Assembly: GCA_001025035.1 (NCBI GenBank)
Contig: LCZK01000002.1
Coordinates: 98,020 to 162,019, forward strand
Source: Actinobacteria bacterium IMCC26207
Lineage (GTDB): Bacteria > Actinomycetota > Acidimicrobiia > Acidimicrobiales > Microtrichaceae
DNA length: 64,000 nucleotides
Reading direction: 5' to 3'
Part shown: in pieces, positions 1-7,632 of the stretch
Layout: each line of letters begins with the position of its first letter
How positions within the stretch are numbered: the first letter of the stretch is position 1
Translations under genes and position numbers: made by a program
Notes under the pieces: generated by a model
What the model saw: the letters and a program-made list of their open reading frames with translations, nothing else
Database searches by the model: none
What the model was told of the DNA's origin: nothing

Positions 1-476
1 CTAGCTACAACCAAAAGCCCCGAGGTACCCCTGTCCAAACGGTGCACCAATCCGGGACGAAACTCCTCACCTACCGAGGCAAGTTCGGGAAACTGTGCAA
101 TGAGACCATGCACCAAGGTGGATCCAGAGTGACCCGCACCTGGGTGCACGACAAGGCCCGCTGGCTTGTCAATCACAATCAGGGTCTCGTCCTCATAGAC
201 GACACCAAACTCAACTGAGGAATCTGCGAGCACTTTTGAGACGGGTCGGACTGGATGCGACAGCACAGCCACGGTGTCCTCGGCCAGCAAACGATGCGAC
301 GGCTTGGTCAGCACGATGTCGTTGACCAGCACTTGCTCATCCTGAATCAGCGCAACTGCTTCTGCTCGCGAGCATTCAGTCAGGAGCGCAACGATTCGAT
401 CAATTCGCTCGCCAGCCAGGGCCTCTGGAATGGTCTCGAGGATGTACGGGTCGGGAGTTGCTACTGCCTCACCCAT
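1..476 (-). CDS. rluD: 23S rRNA pseudouridine synthase RluD (N-terminal part, cut by window edge)
   Basis: About 158 residues are visible before the gene leaves the window. Reading inward from the ATG at 476 there is an S4-like RNA-binding N-terminus, then the RluA/RluD catalytic block with VIDKPAGLVVHPG and the active-site segment GLVHRLDRGTSGLLVVA, whose aspartate (HRLD) is the catalytic nucleophile of the family. It should pseudouridylate helix 69 of 23S rRNA if it is RluD proper. The start overlaps the end of lspA by 8 bp, and lspA-rluD is the usual actinobacterial order. Not present in the supplied frame list because it has no stop in the window. The family is certain; the exact RluA/C/D type is inferred from context. 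Confidence 0.9.
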   Translation of the reverse strand, partial: MGEAVATPDPYILETIPEALAGERIDRIVALLTECSRAEAVALIQDEQVLVNDIVLTKPSHRLLAEDTVAVLSHPVRPVSKVLADSSVEFGVVYEDETLIVIDKPAGLVVHPGAGHSGSTLVHGLIAQFPELASVGEEFRPGLVHRLDRGTSGLLVVA

Positions 477-1077
477 CTGCAGAATCAGCCCCAGCGGAAT
501 CGGTCGCTGCATCTGTCTGATCATCTGTAGAAGCCGATGCAGCTGTGTCCTCATCGATCGGTGCACGTATGCCGATCAGGACTAGGCCGATACCGCCTAC
601 GACGATCGCGGCATCGGCAACATTGAAGATTGGCCACCATTGCAGGTCAATAAAGTCGACAACTGCGCCGGACATAAATCCGGTGCCACCAAAGTTCGGC
701 GCTTCTCCGACGCGGCTCATACGGTCAATCACATTGCCAACAGCACCGCCCACCACAATGCCAATGAAGACCAGTTGCAGGATCGATGTGGACTTCCTGG
801 CAATGAAGAGCAGAACTCCGGCAACAACCAGTGCAACGAGGCCGATGAGTGGGCCTTTGCCTGCACCCTTCGAAAACGCCATACCGGTATTGAATGCCAG
901 GTTGAATCGCAGTGAGAACACCACATCCACCACCTCTGCAGAACTCAAGCGTCGCAACGCCCAAGCCTTGGAGAGCTGGTCTATCGCTACTACCGACAGG
1001 GTGGCGAGGCCGACTGCGCCCCAGCGCTGCAGGGCAGAGATCTTTGGGGGATGTGATGTCAATGGAACAGATTCCAT
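469..1077 (-). CDS. lspA: Lipoprotein signal peptidase LspA (signal peptidase II)
   Basis: Cleaves the signal peptide of prolipoproteins in the cytoplasmic membrane. 202 residues with four hydrophobic segments. The two catalytic aspartates sit in VIDRMSR and FNVADAAI, and the FNLAFNTGMAF segment is also typical. The open frame extends further upstream, but that part is antisense-like and overlaps the previous gene. I chose the ATG at 1077, 10 bp after the stop of the DksA-like gene, with a GAGGGG ribosome site in front. The acidic, Ala/Ser/Asp-rich tail of about 30 residues is an add-on beyond the family core. The window encodes at least four lipoproteins that would be substrates. Confidence 0.93.
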   Translation of the reverse strand: MESVPLTSHPPKISALQRWGAVGLATLSVVAIDQLSKAWALRRLSSAEVVDVVFSLRFNLAFNTGMAFSKGAGKGPLIGLVALVVAGVLLFIARKSTSILQLVFIGIVVGGAVGNVIDRMSRVGEAPNFGGTGFMSGAVVDFIDLQWWPIFNVADAAIVVGGIGLVLIGIRAPIDEDTAASASTDDQTDAATDSAGADSADG

Positions 1078-1087
1078 TAGCCCCTCA

Positions 1088-1897
1088 TCAGCGGAAACTA
1101 CGAGTCTTGAATTCCACGCGCTCTCGTGCATACGGGATTGCCTTGAGTCGCTCCCGCGGAATTGCGAGTCCTGAGTATTCGCAGATTCCGTAGGTTCCCT
1201 TCTTGACTCGCTCGAGTGCGTCGTCGATCTCTTCCACCACGTGCATGGCCGAGGCTGCACGAGTCAGGTCGAAGTCGCGCTCCACAGCTAGGGTGTCGCC
1301 TTCGCCGGACTCGTCGTCAAACTGCACGTCACCGGGTTCACGATCACGTGCGAGTGCATCGGCTTCAGCAGTTAGTGCTTGAGCCTGTGATAGCAGCGTC
1401 GCTCGTTGTTCGTTGAGTAGCGCAACTTGTGAGTCGAGGAACTTCTTGTCGAGGGGTTTCGGAGTCGACGGCTTTTTAGGCACAGCTTTTTTGGGTGGTG
1501 CAGCCTTCTTTGGTTGCACAGCCTGTTTTGGTTGCACAGCCTTTTTGACCGGGGGGGTCTTGTCCACTGGTACTGCTTTCTTAGGAGGGGTGATCTGTTT
1601 AGCAGGCGCAGCCTTCTTGGCTGGCGCAGCCTTCTTGGCTGGCGCAGCCTTCTTGGCTGGCGCAGCCTTTTTGACAGGAGCTGCTTTCTTGGCTGGCGCA
1701 GCTTTCTTGGCCGGCGCAGCTTTCTTGACGGGCGCAGCTTTCTTGGCAGGCGCAGCCTTTTTGACGGGAGCTTTCTTGGCAGGCGCAGCTTTCTTGGCTG
1801 GCGCAGCCTTTTTGACGGGACCAGCTTTCTTGGCAGGCGCAGCTTTCTTGACGGGCGCAGCCTTCTTGGCTGTTGCTGCAGAACGCTTAATCGCCAT
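1088..1897 (-). CDS. DksA/TraR-like protein with long lysine-rich repeat tail and degenerate zinc finger
   Basis: 269 residues. Residues about 5-140 are a tandem array of KKAAP/KKAAPA pentapeptides, resembling histone H1-like or HU tails and probably nucleic-acid binding. The C-terminal 130 residues match the TraR/DksA family: a coiled-coil hairpin (ALLNEQRATLLSQAQAL), then the finger region GTYGICEYSGLAIPRERLKA. Only one of the four zinc cysteines remains (C in GICEYSG), as in the Bacillus YocK/YteA type, so zinc binding is unlikely. AGGAGA lies 8 bp before the ATG. In Actinobacteria a DksA-like gene often sits between divIVA and lspA. Binding to RNA polymerase is inferred from the family, not shown. 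Confidence 0.82.
   Translation of the reverse strand: MAIKRSAATAKKAAPVKKAAPAKKAGPVKKAAPAKKAAPAKKAPVKKAAPAKKAAPVKKAAPAKKAAPAKKAAPVKKAAPAKKAAPAKKAAPAKKAAPAKQITPPKKAVPVDKTPPVKKAVQPKQAVQPKKAAPPKKAVPKKPSTPKPLDKKFLDSQVALLNEQRATLLSQAQALTAEADALARDREPGDVQFDDESGEGDTLAVERDFDLTRAASAMHVVEEIDDALERVKKGTYGICEYSGLAIPRERLKAIPYARERVEFKTRSFR
1466..1885 (-). repeat. 15-bp coding repeat (KKAAP units)
   Basis: Degenerate 15-bp units encode the KKAAP array of the DksA-like protein. Copies vary at third positions (ggc/gga, ttc/ttt), so the array is old enough to have diverged but is still regular at the protein level. Confidence 0.9.
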
Positions 1898-2011
1898 GAG
1901 TTAGTCTCCTCAGCTATTCGGGGAACGAGTGTTCACGCGGTCGAATAGTGCGAGCAGACTAGCCGGGCAGCCGCACTCCGTCTTCCACAATTACTTCTGG
2001 GCCGCAAAAAC

Positions 2012-3529
2012 TCAGCGCCGCCAACCAAACCTTCGGGCTTTGGAATCACTGTTTCCCTCAAAAAATGCAGTCATAGCCTCGTCGCCAGCAGTTTCTGGGC
2101 CAGCGACACCGGTGTCGTTCACTGCATCGTCGAGTTCTTGCATAAAGCGATCCTTGGGCTGATCCGCCCCACCAACGGCATCCACTGCCTGCGTGGGTCG
2201 ACTGTCAGTCAGTTCCTCCTCAGACTCCCAAGCAAGAGATACCTCTGGAATCCTCTCGTCCTGAGGTGTATCAGTCAGTTTGGTCTCGGCATCAAGCAAC
2301 GAAACTGATGCCTGCATGGGGACGGCGCCAACGGTTGAGGTAGCTGCAGTAGTGGAAATTGAATCACTTGATCGCATGGAGTCGTCAGTTTGGGGCGGCA
2401 GGTCAGACTCAACTCGTGACCAACTTCCGGGCCCCCAGGTGTCTGCAGCGCCATCACCACTAGTGGAAGTATCGGAACCTGCGGTCAGGTCTACGTACTC
2501 ATCCGAAGCTGAGGACTCGGCAAATGGCTGCGCACCGCCCTGGCTTGGAGAGGAATCCGGTGTACCAGAATCCGGTGTGCCAGAATCCGGCGTGCCTGAA
2601 TAGCCGGTAGTGAAGTCGGTTGGCCCAGAATCGGTAGCTTCGTCCTCTGCCCCTTCGAGATACTGCTCAGCGGCCGTATCTACAGCGGTTGGTTCTGCAC
2701 CGGAGAGTGGATCGGACTCGAGCAATCCCTCTGTCTCTGCGGGGGTACCTGCTGCACTCTCTGCTGCAGTGAGGACCTCATCTGCGGGGATCGACAAACC
2801 AGGACGCTGACCAAGCTTTGCGGGGTCAGTTGCAAGAGAGGACAGTTCCTCGGCAGTGCGAGCGAGTTCGGACCGGTAGCCGTCAAGACGGGCCTCGAGT
2901 TGCGTCATCACATCTTCAAGCTGTGCTCGTCGAGACTCCAGAGCGCTCACCTCGGCAATCATCTCGGCCCGGCGTGATGCGTACTCCTCTTCAGCTTTTA
3001 CCCGAGCAGCGCGAACCATCTCCTCAGCCTGGGCTGTGGACTCTGCCTGCTGACGCTCGGCCTTAGCAGAGGAATCCTCAAGCAGAGACTGCGCTTGACC
3101 ACGGGCTTCATTGACAGTGGCCTCTGCCGTGCGGTGCGCCATCAGCAGGGTCTTGGCGGCCTGCTCAACTTCTTGGTCCTCATTGGCACGAGCCAGAGAA
3201 GATGAGGCAGCATCACGAGCTACGGCATCTGTTGCTGTGGCTTGAGCCTCGGCGGCTTGTTGTTGCGCACTCCTAGCAGCACGCTCCGCACGCTGTACTC
3301 GCTCCGTGGCCTCGGCTAGAACCGTATCGGCCTGAGCGAGTCTGGCTTCGGCTGCAGCAGCGCGTTCTTCTGCAGCTGCGGCAAGCTGGGTGGTGTGGTT
3401 GAAGCGAGCCAGCATCTGAGCAAACTCAGTTCCGGTTTCCTCAAGGAATCTCTCAACCTGATCAACGTTGTACCCTCCGCGCTTCTCGTCGAAGGTTACT
3501 TTTTCAAAGGTTTCCGGAGTCAGATCCAT
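2012..3529 (-). CDS. DivIVA-family polar growth/division scaffold
   Basis: 505 residues. The N-terminus (MDLTPETFEKVTFDEKRGGY, then NVDQVERFLEE) is the DivIVA lipid-binding domain. It is followed by a long Ala/Glu/Gln-rich coiled coil to about residue 270 and then an acidic, Ser/Thr/Asp-rich region of low complexity. The open frame begins further upstream, but the ATG at 3529 gives the canonical DivIVA start. Its position after sepF and yggT matches wag31/divIVA of Actinobacteria, which recruits the elongation machinery to poles. It is about twice the length of typical Wag31; the extra is the acidic tail with SGTPD repeats. Confidence 0.88.
   Translation of the reverse strand: MDLTPETFEKVTFDEKRGGYNVDQVERFLEETGTEFAQMLARFNHTTQLAAAAEERAAAAEARLAQADTVLAEATERVQRAERAARSAQQQAAEAQATATDAVARDAASSSLARANEDQEVEQAAKTLLMAHRTAEATVNEARGQAQSLLEDSSAKAERQQAESTAQAEEMVRAARVKAEEEYASRRAEMIAEVSALESRRAQLEDVMTQLEARLDGYRSELARTAEELSSLATDPAKLGQRPGLSIPADEVLTAAESAAGTPAETEGLLESDPLSGAEPTAVDTAAEQYLEGAEDEATDSGPTDFTTGYSGTPDSGTPDSGTPDSSPSQGGAQPFAESSASDEYVDLTAGSDTSTSGDGAADTWGPGSWSRVESDLPPQTDDSMRSSDSISTTAATSTVGAVPMQASVSLLDAETKLTDTPQDERIPEVSLAWESEEELTDSRPTQAVDAVGGADQPKDRFMQELDDAVNDTGVAGPETAGDEAMTAFFEGNSDSKARRFGWRR
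2553..2597. repeat. 15-bp tandem repeat, 3 copies, inside divIVA
   Basis: Three units of the type GAATCCGGTGTRCCA, nearly identical, encoding SGTPD on the minus strand in the acidic tail of the DivIVA-like protein. Confidence 0.9.
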
Positions 3530-3590
3530 ACCCAATAGATTAGCCCGCCAATCGCTTGGGGTTTGGTAATGCGCACCCCGGCAAAATTTG

Positions 3591-3839
3591 TTAGCAAAGA
3601 ATGCTTCGCAGGACAGTGATCCCCAGCAAGACAATCAGCGGGGATAGGTCAAGTGCCGCCGCACCCAGGCGGACTGGAGGGATGACCCTGCGGAGAGGAC
3701 CCATAATCCATTCGGTCGAAGTGATGACCAGATTCTGGATCTGATCTATGACCCCACCAGTTGGAGGAAACCAACTCAAGATCACCCGAGCAAAGATCAG
3801 AATCATAAACACATAAAGGGCAATACAAATCAAACCCAC
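3591..3839 (-). CDS. YggT family membrane protein
   Basis: 82 residues with two transmembrane segments separated by an amphipathic part (WFPPTGGVIDQIQNLV, then PLRRVIPPVRLGAAALDLSP), the YggT signature. It sits between sepF and divIVA, as in most Actinobacteria. The start is a GTG at 3839 with GAGGTCC about 9 bp upstream. The family is linked to membrane and division functions and osmotic tolerance; the molecular role is unknown. Confidence 0.9.
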   Translation of the reverse strand: MGLICIALYVFMILIFARVILSWFPPTGGVIDQIQNLVITSTEWIMGPLRRVIPPVRLGAAALDLSPLIVLLGITVLRSILC

Positions 3840-3960
3840 TAGACGCCGGACCTCACAAAACTATTTCCCACAAGTCCGCTTTCACTGCTTCGCGTTCACA
3901 GTTCCGATTTCACTGCAGCGAATCTAGTACCTAGATGCACCCCGGCTTGGTCAGCTACGT

Positions 3961-4551
3961 TCAACGGTCGCCGGATCCAAGGTCGCCGTCTCGCATGCGA
4001 CGGCGCTCGTCATCGGATACCTCTGCACCATGTGGGGTCAACAAGAAGATTTGGTCCGAGACTCGTTCCATATCGCCTTCTAGGCCGTAACACAGCCCAC
4101 TAGCAAAATCGATGAGCCGACGAGAGAGTTCCTTGTCTACGCCCTGCAGGTTCATAATCACTGGCTGATCACGCTTGAAGGTGTCAGCAACCTGCTGCAC
4201 ATCGTTGAACCCGGTGGGTGAGACAATCTGCGGCTTGGCCGAGCTTGGCAACGGCCGAACAACTCCGCGGTTCGAAGAGGGGTCAGCAGAGGTCGACGTG
4301 ATCACTCGCACTCCCCCGTCGCCCTCTTCCCAATCTTCCTTGGTACGTGGCTGATTTGGGACCGCCCGAACAGCACCACGTCCTTGCGAGGAGGAGCGAG
4401 CCGGCTGACGCTCTGGCTCAACAAAGTCATCCTCTTCGTACTCTGCGTCCTCGTACTCATCCTCGGACCCAGGATCGCCGTACTCATCCTCGTAATAGGG
4501 ATCGTTCCCAAGTCCGAGCCAAGTCTTAGTATTTTTCATCCAGTTCGACAT
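3961..4551 (-). CDS. sepF: Cell division protein SepF
   Basis: 196 residues. An N-terminal membrane-targeting helix (SNWMKNTKTWLGLG), an acidic linker rich in Glu, Asp and Tyr, then the SepF core from about residue 100 (PQIVSPTGFNDVQQVADTFK, QPVIMNLQGVDKELSRRLIDF, GLCYGLEGDMERVSDQIFLL). SepF tethers FtsZ to the membrane in lineages without FtsA, and no ftsA is present here. Two in-frame ATGs exist: AGGAGA directly abuts the one at 4557 and is well spaced for the one at 4551, so I take 4551. Confidence 0.93.
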   Translation of the reverse strand: MSNWMKNTKTWLGLGNDPYYEDEYGDPGSEDEYEDAEYEEDDFVEPERQPARSSSQGRGAVRAVPNQPRTKEDWEEGDGGVRVITSTSADPSSNRGVVRPLPSSAKPQIVSPTGFNDVQQVADTFKRDQPVIMNLQGVDKELSRRLIDFASGLCYGLEGDMERVSDQIFLLTPHGAEVSDDERRRMRDGDLGSGDR

Positions 4552-4580
4552 CGTCATTCTCCTCGTCAGCGAGTCTAGTT

Positions 4581-4652
4581 GTGGGTGAGTGCTTCAGTGC
4601 TTGAGTGGTTCAGTGCTTGAGTGCTTGAGTGGTTCAGTGCTTGAGTGGTTGA
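4581..4652. repeat. 8-bp tandem repeat, 9 copies, between yggS and sepF
   Basis: Nine consecutive octamers of the form GTGSTTSA (GTGCTTGA, GTGGTTCA, GTGCTTCA variants; the first is GTGGGTGA). They fill almost the entire gap between sepF and yggS. Substitutions are limited to C/G at positions 4 and 7, apart from the first unit. Confidence 0.95.
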
Positions 4653-4657
4653 TCAGG

Positions 4658-5410
4658 TCATCCAGCAGAGTCAGGGTTCTGACTCATCCGTGGGCCAAGT
4701 AGCGAAGATCCTACTCTGACCATGGTCGAACCTTCAGAAACTGCAACTTCTAAATCATTGCTCATGCCCATTGAGCGTTCGGGCAAGGCCAACTCGTCAG
4801 CCAAGGCCGACAAGCTGCGGAACCCGGATCGCGATTCCTCGGGCGGGCCCGGCACACCCACGCCCATCAATCCACGCACATCAAGACCCATATCCAAGCA
4901 GTTCCTCACCAGCTCAGCCGCCTGGGATGGTGCGACCCCCGATCGACCAGAGATGCCCGCTAGGTCGAGTTGAACCAGCACCTGAGCACCGGGCGCTCGA
5001 GCAGCAATTTCCCGAGCTAGTGACAGCCGATCCACGCTCTGCCAGAGCGACACAATGCCAGCCAAGCTGCGCACCTTGTTTGACTGCAGCCCCCCAATAA
5101 AGTGCCACCTCGGGCTACTTACCGAGCCGCTCGCTTCTGCCCCCAGCACAGCTGCTGTCACCCCCAGCGAAGCTGCTGCCGCCCCCAGCACAGCTGCTCC
5201 CGCCAGCAACTCCTGCGCATAATTTTCGCCGAGGTCAGCGAAGCCAGCTGCGAACGCCGCAGCTTTAACCGCAAGGTCCTGCCCCTTACTGACGCAGAGA
5301 ACCTTGACCTCGCGATCAGTGCAGTTTGCGATACGGACCTGGATCTGGGCAGCCCGAGCGGTTATCTGCCTGACCAGATCATCATGATCCTGCTCGGGCG
5401 AAGTCACCAT
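4658..5410 (-). CDS. YggS/PROSC family PLP-binding protein (PLP homeostasis)
   Basis: 250 residues, alanine racemase-like TIM barrel. The PLP lysine is in VKVLCVSKGQ; other family marks are DLGENYAQELL, WHFIGGLQSNKV and the phosphate-binding MVRVGSSLLG near the C-terminus. It buffers free pyridoxal phosphate; the position between pgeF and sepF is the standard one. The ATG at 5410 overlaps pgeF by 7 bp; the open frame upstream is discarded. Residues around 70-95 contain an Ala-rich insertion made of three 7-residue repeats (see repeat at 5141-5203), unusual for this compact fold. Confidence 0.9.
   Translation of the reverse strand: MVTSPEQDHDDLVRQITARAAQIQVRIANCTDREVKVLCVSKGQDLAVKAAAFAAGFADLGENYAQELLAGAAVLGAAAASLGVTAAVLGAEASGSVSSPRWHFIGGLQSNKVRSLAGIVSLWQSVDRLSLAREIAARAPGAQVLVQLDLAGISGRSGVAPSQAAELVRNCLDMGLDVRGLMGVGVPGPPEESRSGFRSLSALADELALPERSMGMSNDLEVAVSEGSTMVRVGSSLLGPRMSQNPDSAG
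5141..5203. repeat. 21-bp tandem repeat, 3 copies, inside yggS
   Basis: Three 21-bp units beginning CCCCAGC and containing AGCTGCT. On the minus strand they encode an Ala/Leu/Gly/Val heptapeptide repeat in a loop of the PLP-binding protein. Confidence 0.88.
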
Positions 5411-6243
5411 TGAACATCGGTCGTCTCGAGTGTGCTGTTCGCAGTCATCCAGATTGCCGAGGTTTGCCGCCCCGAATCTTGGCGCGCTCGCCAAGAGAAG
5501 AATCCCGGGTCGGTTGCCGTGCACGGAATCCTCTGAGCACCCCGGTACACAGCCGGCGTTTCACTCAGCGCAGCGCGCACTGCTGCACGTAAATCCAGCG
5601 CAGGCGCTCCCGAGTCTGTGCGGCCGCGCAGGGACTCGCCGTAGCGATCGACCAACGCCGCCAACTCGATCTCTCCGAACTCGTAGGCCGCCGGAGAGAT
5701 ACACGGTCCAAGTTCCCAGACCACACTCTGCGCTCCGAGAGCGATCATCGCCTCAACTGTGGATTGCAAAACTCCTGCAGCCACCCCGCGCCACCCTGCA
5801 TGCGCTGCCCCAACTGCAACTACGCAGCTCTCTTCGCTGCGAGTTGGTTTTTCTTGTTCAGAAAACCCAGCAAAAAGAACTCCCGCACAATCCGCTGTTT
5901 GTACGCAGAGGACGGCGTCCGAAGCTGCAGTAACCGCAGCATCAGCTTCTGCACCGGCAAACTCCCCCGGCTGCTCGACCACAACCACACGCCCACCATG
6001 AACTTGTCTCAGCCAGGTCCAAGGCGCCGGAGCAATACTGCTCCTACGCTGATGAAGAGAGTCTGCTGCACCAAGTTGGTCCTGCTCAGATTGGGCCAAA
6101 GCAGATTCCGACAATGCAGGTTGGGCTGGCACGAGCTGAGGTTGCTCCAGTGCAGGAACGGCAAAGTCGCCGTCAGCGGCAGAGGTAAAGATTGAATGAG
6201 CCCGGAGGCATTCCTTCTGGCTCGGATTCTTGGATCCGTCCAT
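5404..6243 (-). CDS. pgeF: PgeF/YfiH family peptidoglycan editing factor (laccase-domain protein)
   Basis: 279 residues of the Cu-oxidase_4/YfiH fold. Metal and active-site motifs: WLRQVHGG, TADCAGVLF, AAHAGWRGVAAG and GPCISPAAYEFG, supplying the conserved His/Cys/His set. Known relatives act as purine nucleoside phosphorylase/adenosine deaminase and prevent mis-incorporation of L-Ser into peptidoglycan. Next to ftsZ as usual in Actinobacteria, 5 bp after its stop. Residues about 30-65 are a low-complexity Gln/Ala/Ser/Leu insertion. Confidence 0.9.
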   Translation of the reverse strand: MDGSKNPSQKECLRAHSIFTSAADGDFAVPALEQPQLVPAQPALSESALAQSEQDQLGAADSLHQRRSSIAPAPWTWLRQVHGGRVVVVEQPGEFAGAEADAAVTAASDAVLCVQTADCAGVLFAGFSEQEKPTRSEESCVVAVGAAHAGWRGVAAGVLQSTVEAMIALGAQSVVWELGPCISPAAYEFGEIELAALVDRYGESLRGRTDSGAPALDLRAAVRAALSETPAVYRGAQRIPCTATDPGFFSWRARQDSGRQTSAIWMTANSTLETTDVQW

Positions 6244-6248
6244 GGTTA

Positions 6249-7358
6249 CTACTTCAAGAATGAGGGAACGTCGAAGTCGTCATCGCCATCAAAGAGCGAA
6301 TCGTCTTCTGAGTCATCGCCGAACACGTCTGCAATGACAGCGCCTCGGGAGTCCGAGGATCCCCCAGCCGAGGAAGAGGATTCAGGCTTGCGGCCGCTCT
6401 TGCTCTCATCCCAGCGTTCAAAGCCAGCAGCTACCACCGTGATGCGAACCTCATCGCCCATCTCGTCATCTATCACCGCACCAAAGATGATGTTGGCCTC
6501 GGGGTGTGCAACCTCATGTATCACTGAGGCTGCCTCGTTGACTTCGAACAGTGTCAGATCGGACCCGCCCGAAATGTTCAGCAGAATTCCTCGAGCACCA
6601 TCAATGGCAGCTTCGAGCAGAGGGGAGGAGATTGCCTGCCGGGCTGCTTGCAGTGCACGTCCCTCGCCGGTTGAGTAGCCAACTCCCATCAGTGCGCTTC
6701 CAGCATCACTCATGATCATCCTCACGTCGGCAAAGTCAGTGTTAATCAATCCCGGGGTTGTGATCAGATCCGTAATTCCCTGCACACCCTGCAGAAGGAC
6801 CTCATCGGCCATCTTGAAGGCATTGAGCACCGAGGTTTTCTCGTTTGCCACGGTCAGCAAACGATCATTCGGAATGACAATCTGCGTATCGACTTTTTCT
6901 TTCAGCAGGCTGATGCCTTGATCAGCTTGAACAGAGCGACGTCGACCCTCGAAGATGAATGGCCGGGTGACTACCGCAATGGTCAGCGCACCTTGGGTCT
7001 TGGAAATCTCGGCCACCACGGGAGCAGCCCCCGTGCCAGTGCCGCCGCCTTCGCCAGCAGTCACAAAAACCATGTCTGCACCGCGTAGAACTTCTTCGAT
7101 CTCGGAGCGATGGTCCTCTGCGGCTTGCCTGCCAACCTCTGGATCCGATCCTGCTCCCAGACCTCGTGTTAGCTCGCGGCCGATATCCAACTTGATGTCA
7201 GCATCGCTCATCAACAGCGCCTGAGCATCTGTATTGATTGCGATAAATTCCACGCCCTTCAATCCAGCATCGATCATCCGGTTGACGGCATTGCAGCCAC
7301 CACCACCTATGCCCACGACTTTGATGACAGCGAGATAGTTCTGCGGGTTGTGGGCCAT
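6249..7358 (-). CDS. ftsZ: Cell division GTPase FtsZ
   Basis: 369 residues. Nucleotide-binding [15 protein letters not shown], tubulin signature [15 protein letters not shown]7 loop segment [18 protein letters not shown], and the conserved C-terminal peptide [11 protein letters not shown] that binds SepF. GGAGGAG lies 8 bp before the ATG. A 274-bp gap to ftsQ suggests its own promoter, and an inverted repeat (7380-7395) sits just before the ribosome site. Confidence 0.98.
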   Translation of the reverse strand: MAHNPQNYLAVIKVVGIGGGGCNAVNRMIDAGLKGVEFIAINTDAQALLMSDADIKLDIGRELTRGLGAGSDPEVGRQAAEDHRSEIEEVLRGADMVFVTAGEGGGTGTGAAPVVAEISKTQGALTIAVVTRPFIFEGRRRSVQADQGISLLKEKVDTQIVIPNDRLLTVANEKTSVLNAFKMADEVLLQGVQGITDLITTPGLINTDFADVRMIMSDAGSALMGVGYSTGEGRALQAARQAISSPLLEAAIDGARGILLNISGGSDLTLFEVNEAASVIHEVAHPEANIIFGAVIDDEMGDEVRITVVAAGFERWDESKSGRKPESSSSAGGSSDSRGAVIADVFGDDSEDDSLFDGDDDFDVPSFLK

Positions 7359-7379
7359 GAGCGAGGCTCCTCCAGATAC

Positions 7380-7395
7380 AAGGGAACAGTCCCTT
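7380..7395. promoter_or_regulatory. Inverted repeat in the ftsZ leader
   Basis: AAGGGA and TCCCTT arms separated by 4 bp, immediately upstream of the ftsZ ribosome site. It could be an operator or a leader hairpin; no function is demonstrated. Confidence 0.35.
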
Positions 7396-7569
7396 GGTAG
7401 ACATTGATGACGATTGATAGAACCAATTCCAAATTACGGACAACTAGAAGCTAGACGAGAATGAACTTCCTTCTCCCCTTTAGAGACTCTCAACCTCTAG
7501 TTCAGCGCTACTGAAGCTGAACCAGCGGCCACAAGGTAGCTTAGCCAGTGGCCACTCGGCCACGGTCTG

Positions 7570-7586
7570 AACCTCCTGCGGAGGTT
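7570..7586. terminator. Hairpin in the ftsQ-ftsZ gap
   Basis: AACCTCC-TGC-GGAGGTT, a perfect 7-bp stem 46 bp after the ftsQ stop (minus strand). There is no U tract, so it may be a processing or pause site rather than an intrinsic terminator. The rest of the 274-bp gap shows no gene. Confidence 0.4.
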
Positions 7587-7632
7587 GAGGTTACGGCCAA
7601 ATCAGTGCGCGGATCAACGGGCTTCAATTATT

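Noticed and set aside
545..1174. Plus-strand open frame of 209 codons
   Set aside because: Antisense to lspA, with Thr/Pro/Ser-rich composition typical of shadow frames.
1413..1904. Plus-strand open frames with FLAGAAF and similar repeats
   Set aside because: Antisense to the KKAAP array of the DksA-like gene.
4581..4652. Possible CRISPR array
   Set aside because: The units are directly adjacent octamers without spacers, and no cas genes are present; the same holds for the other tandem repeats.
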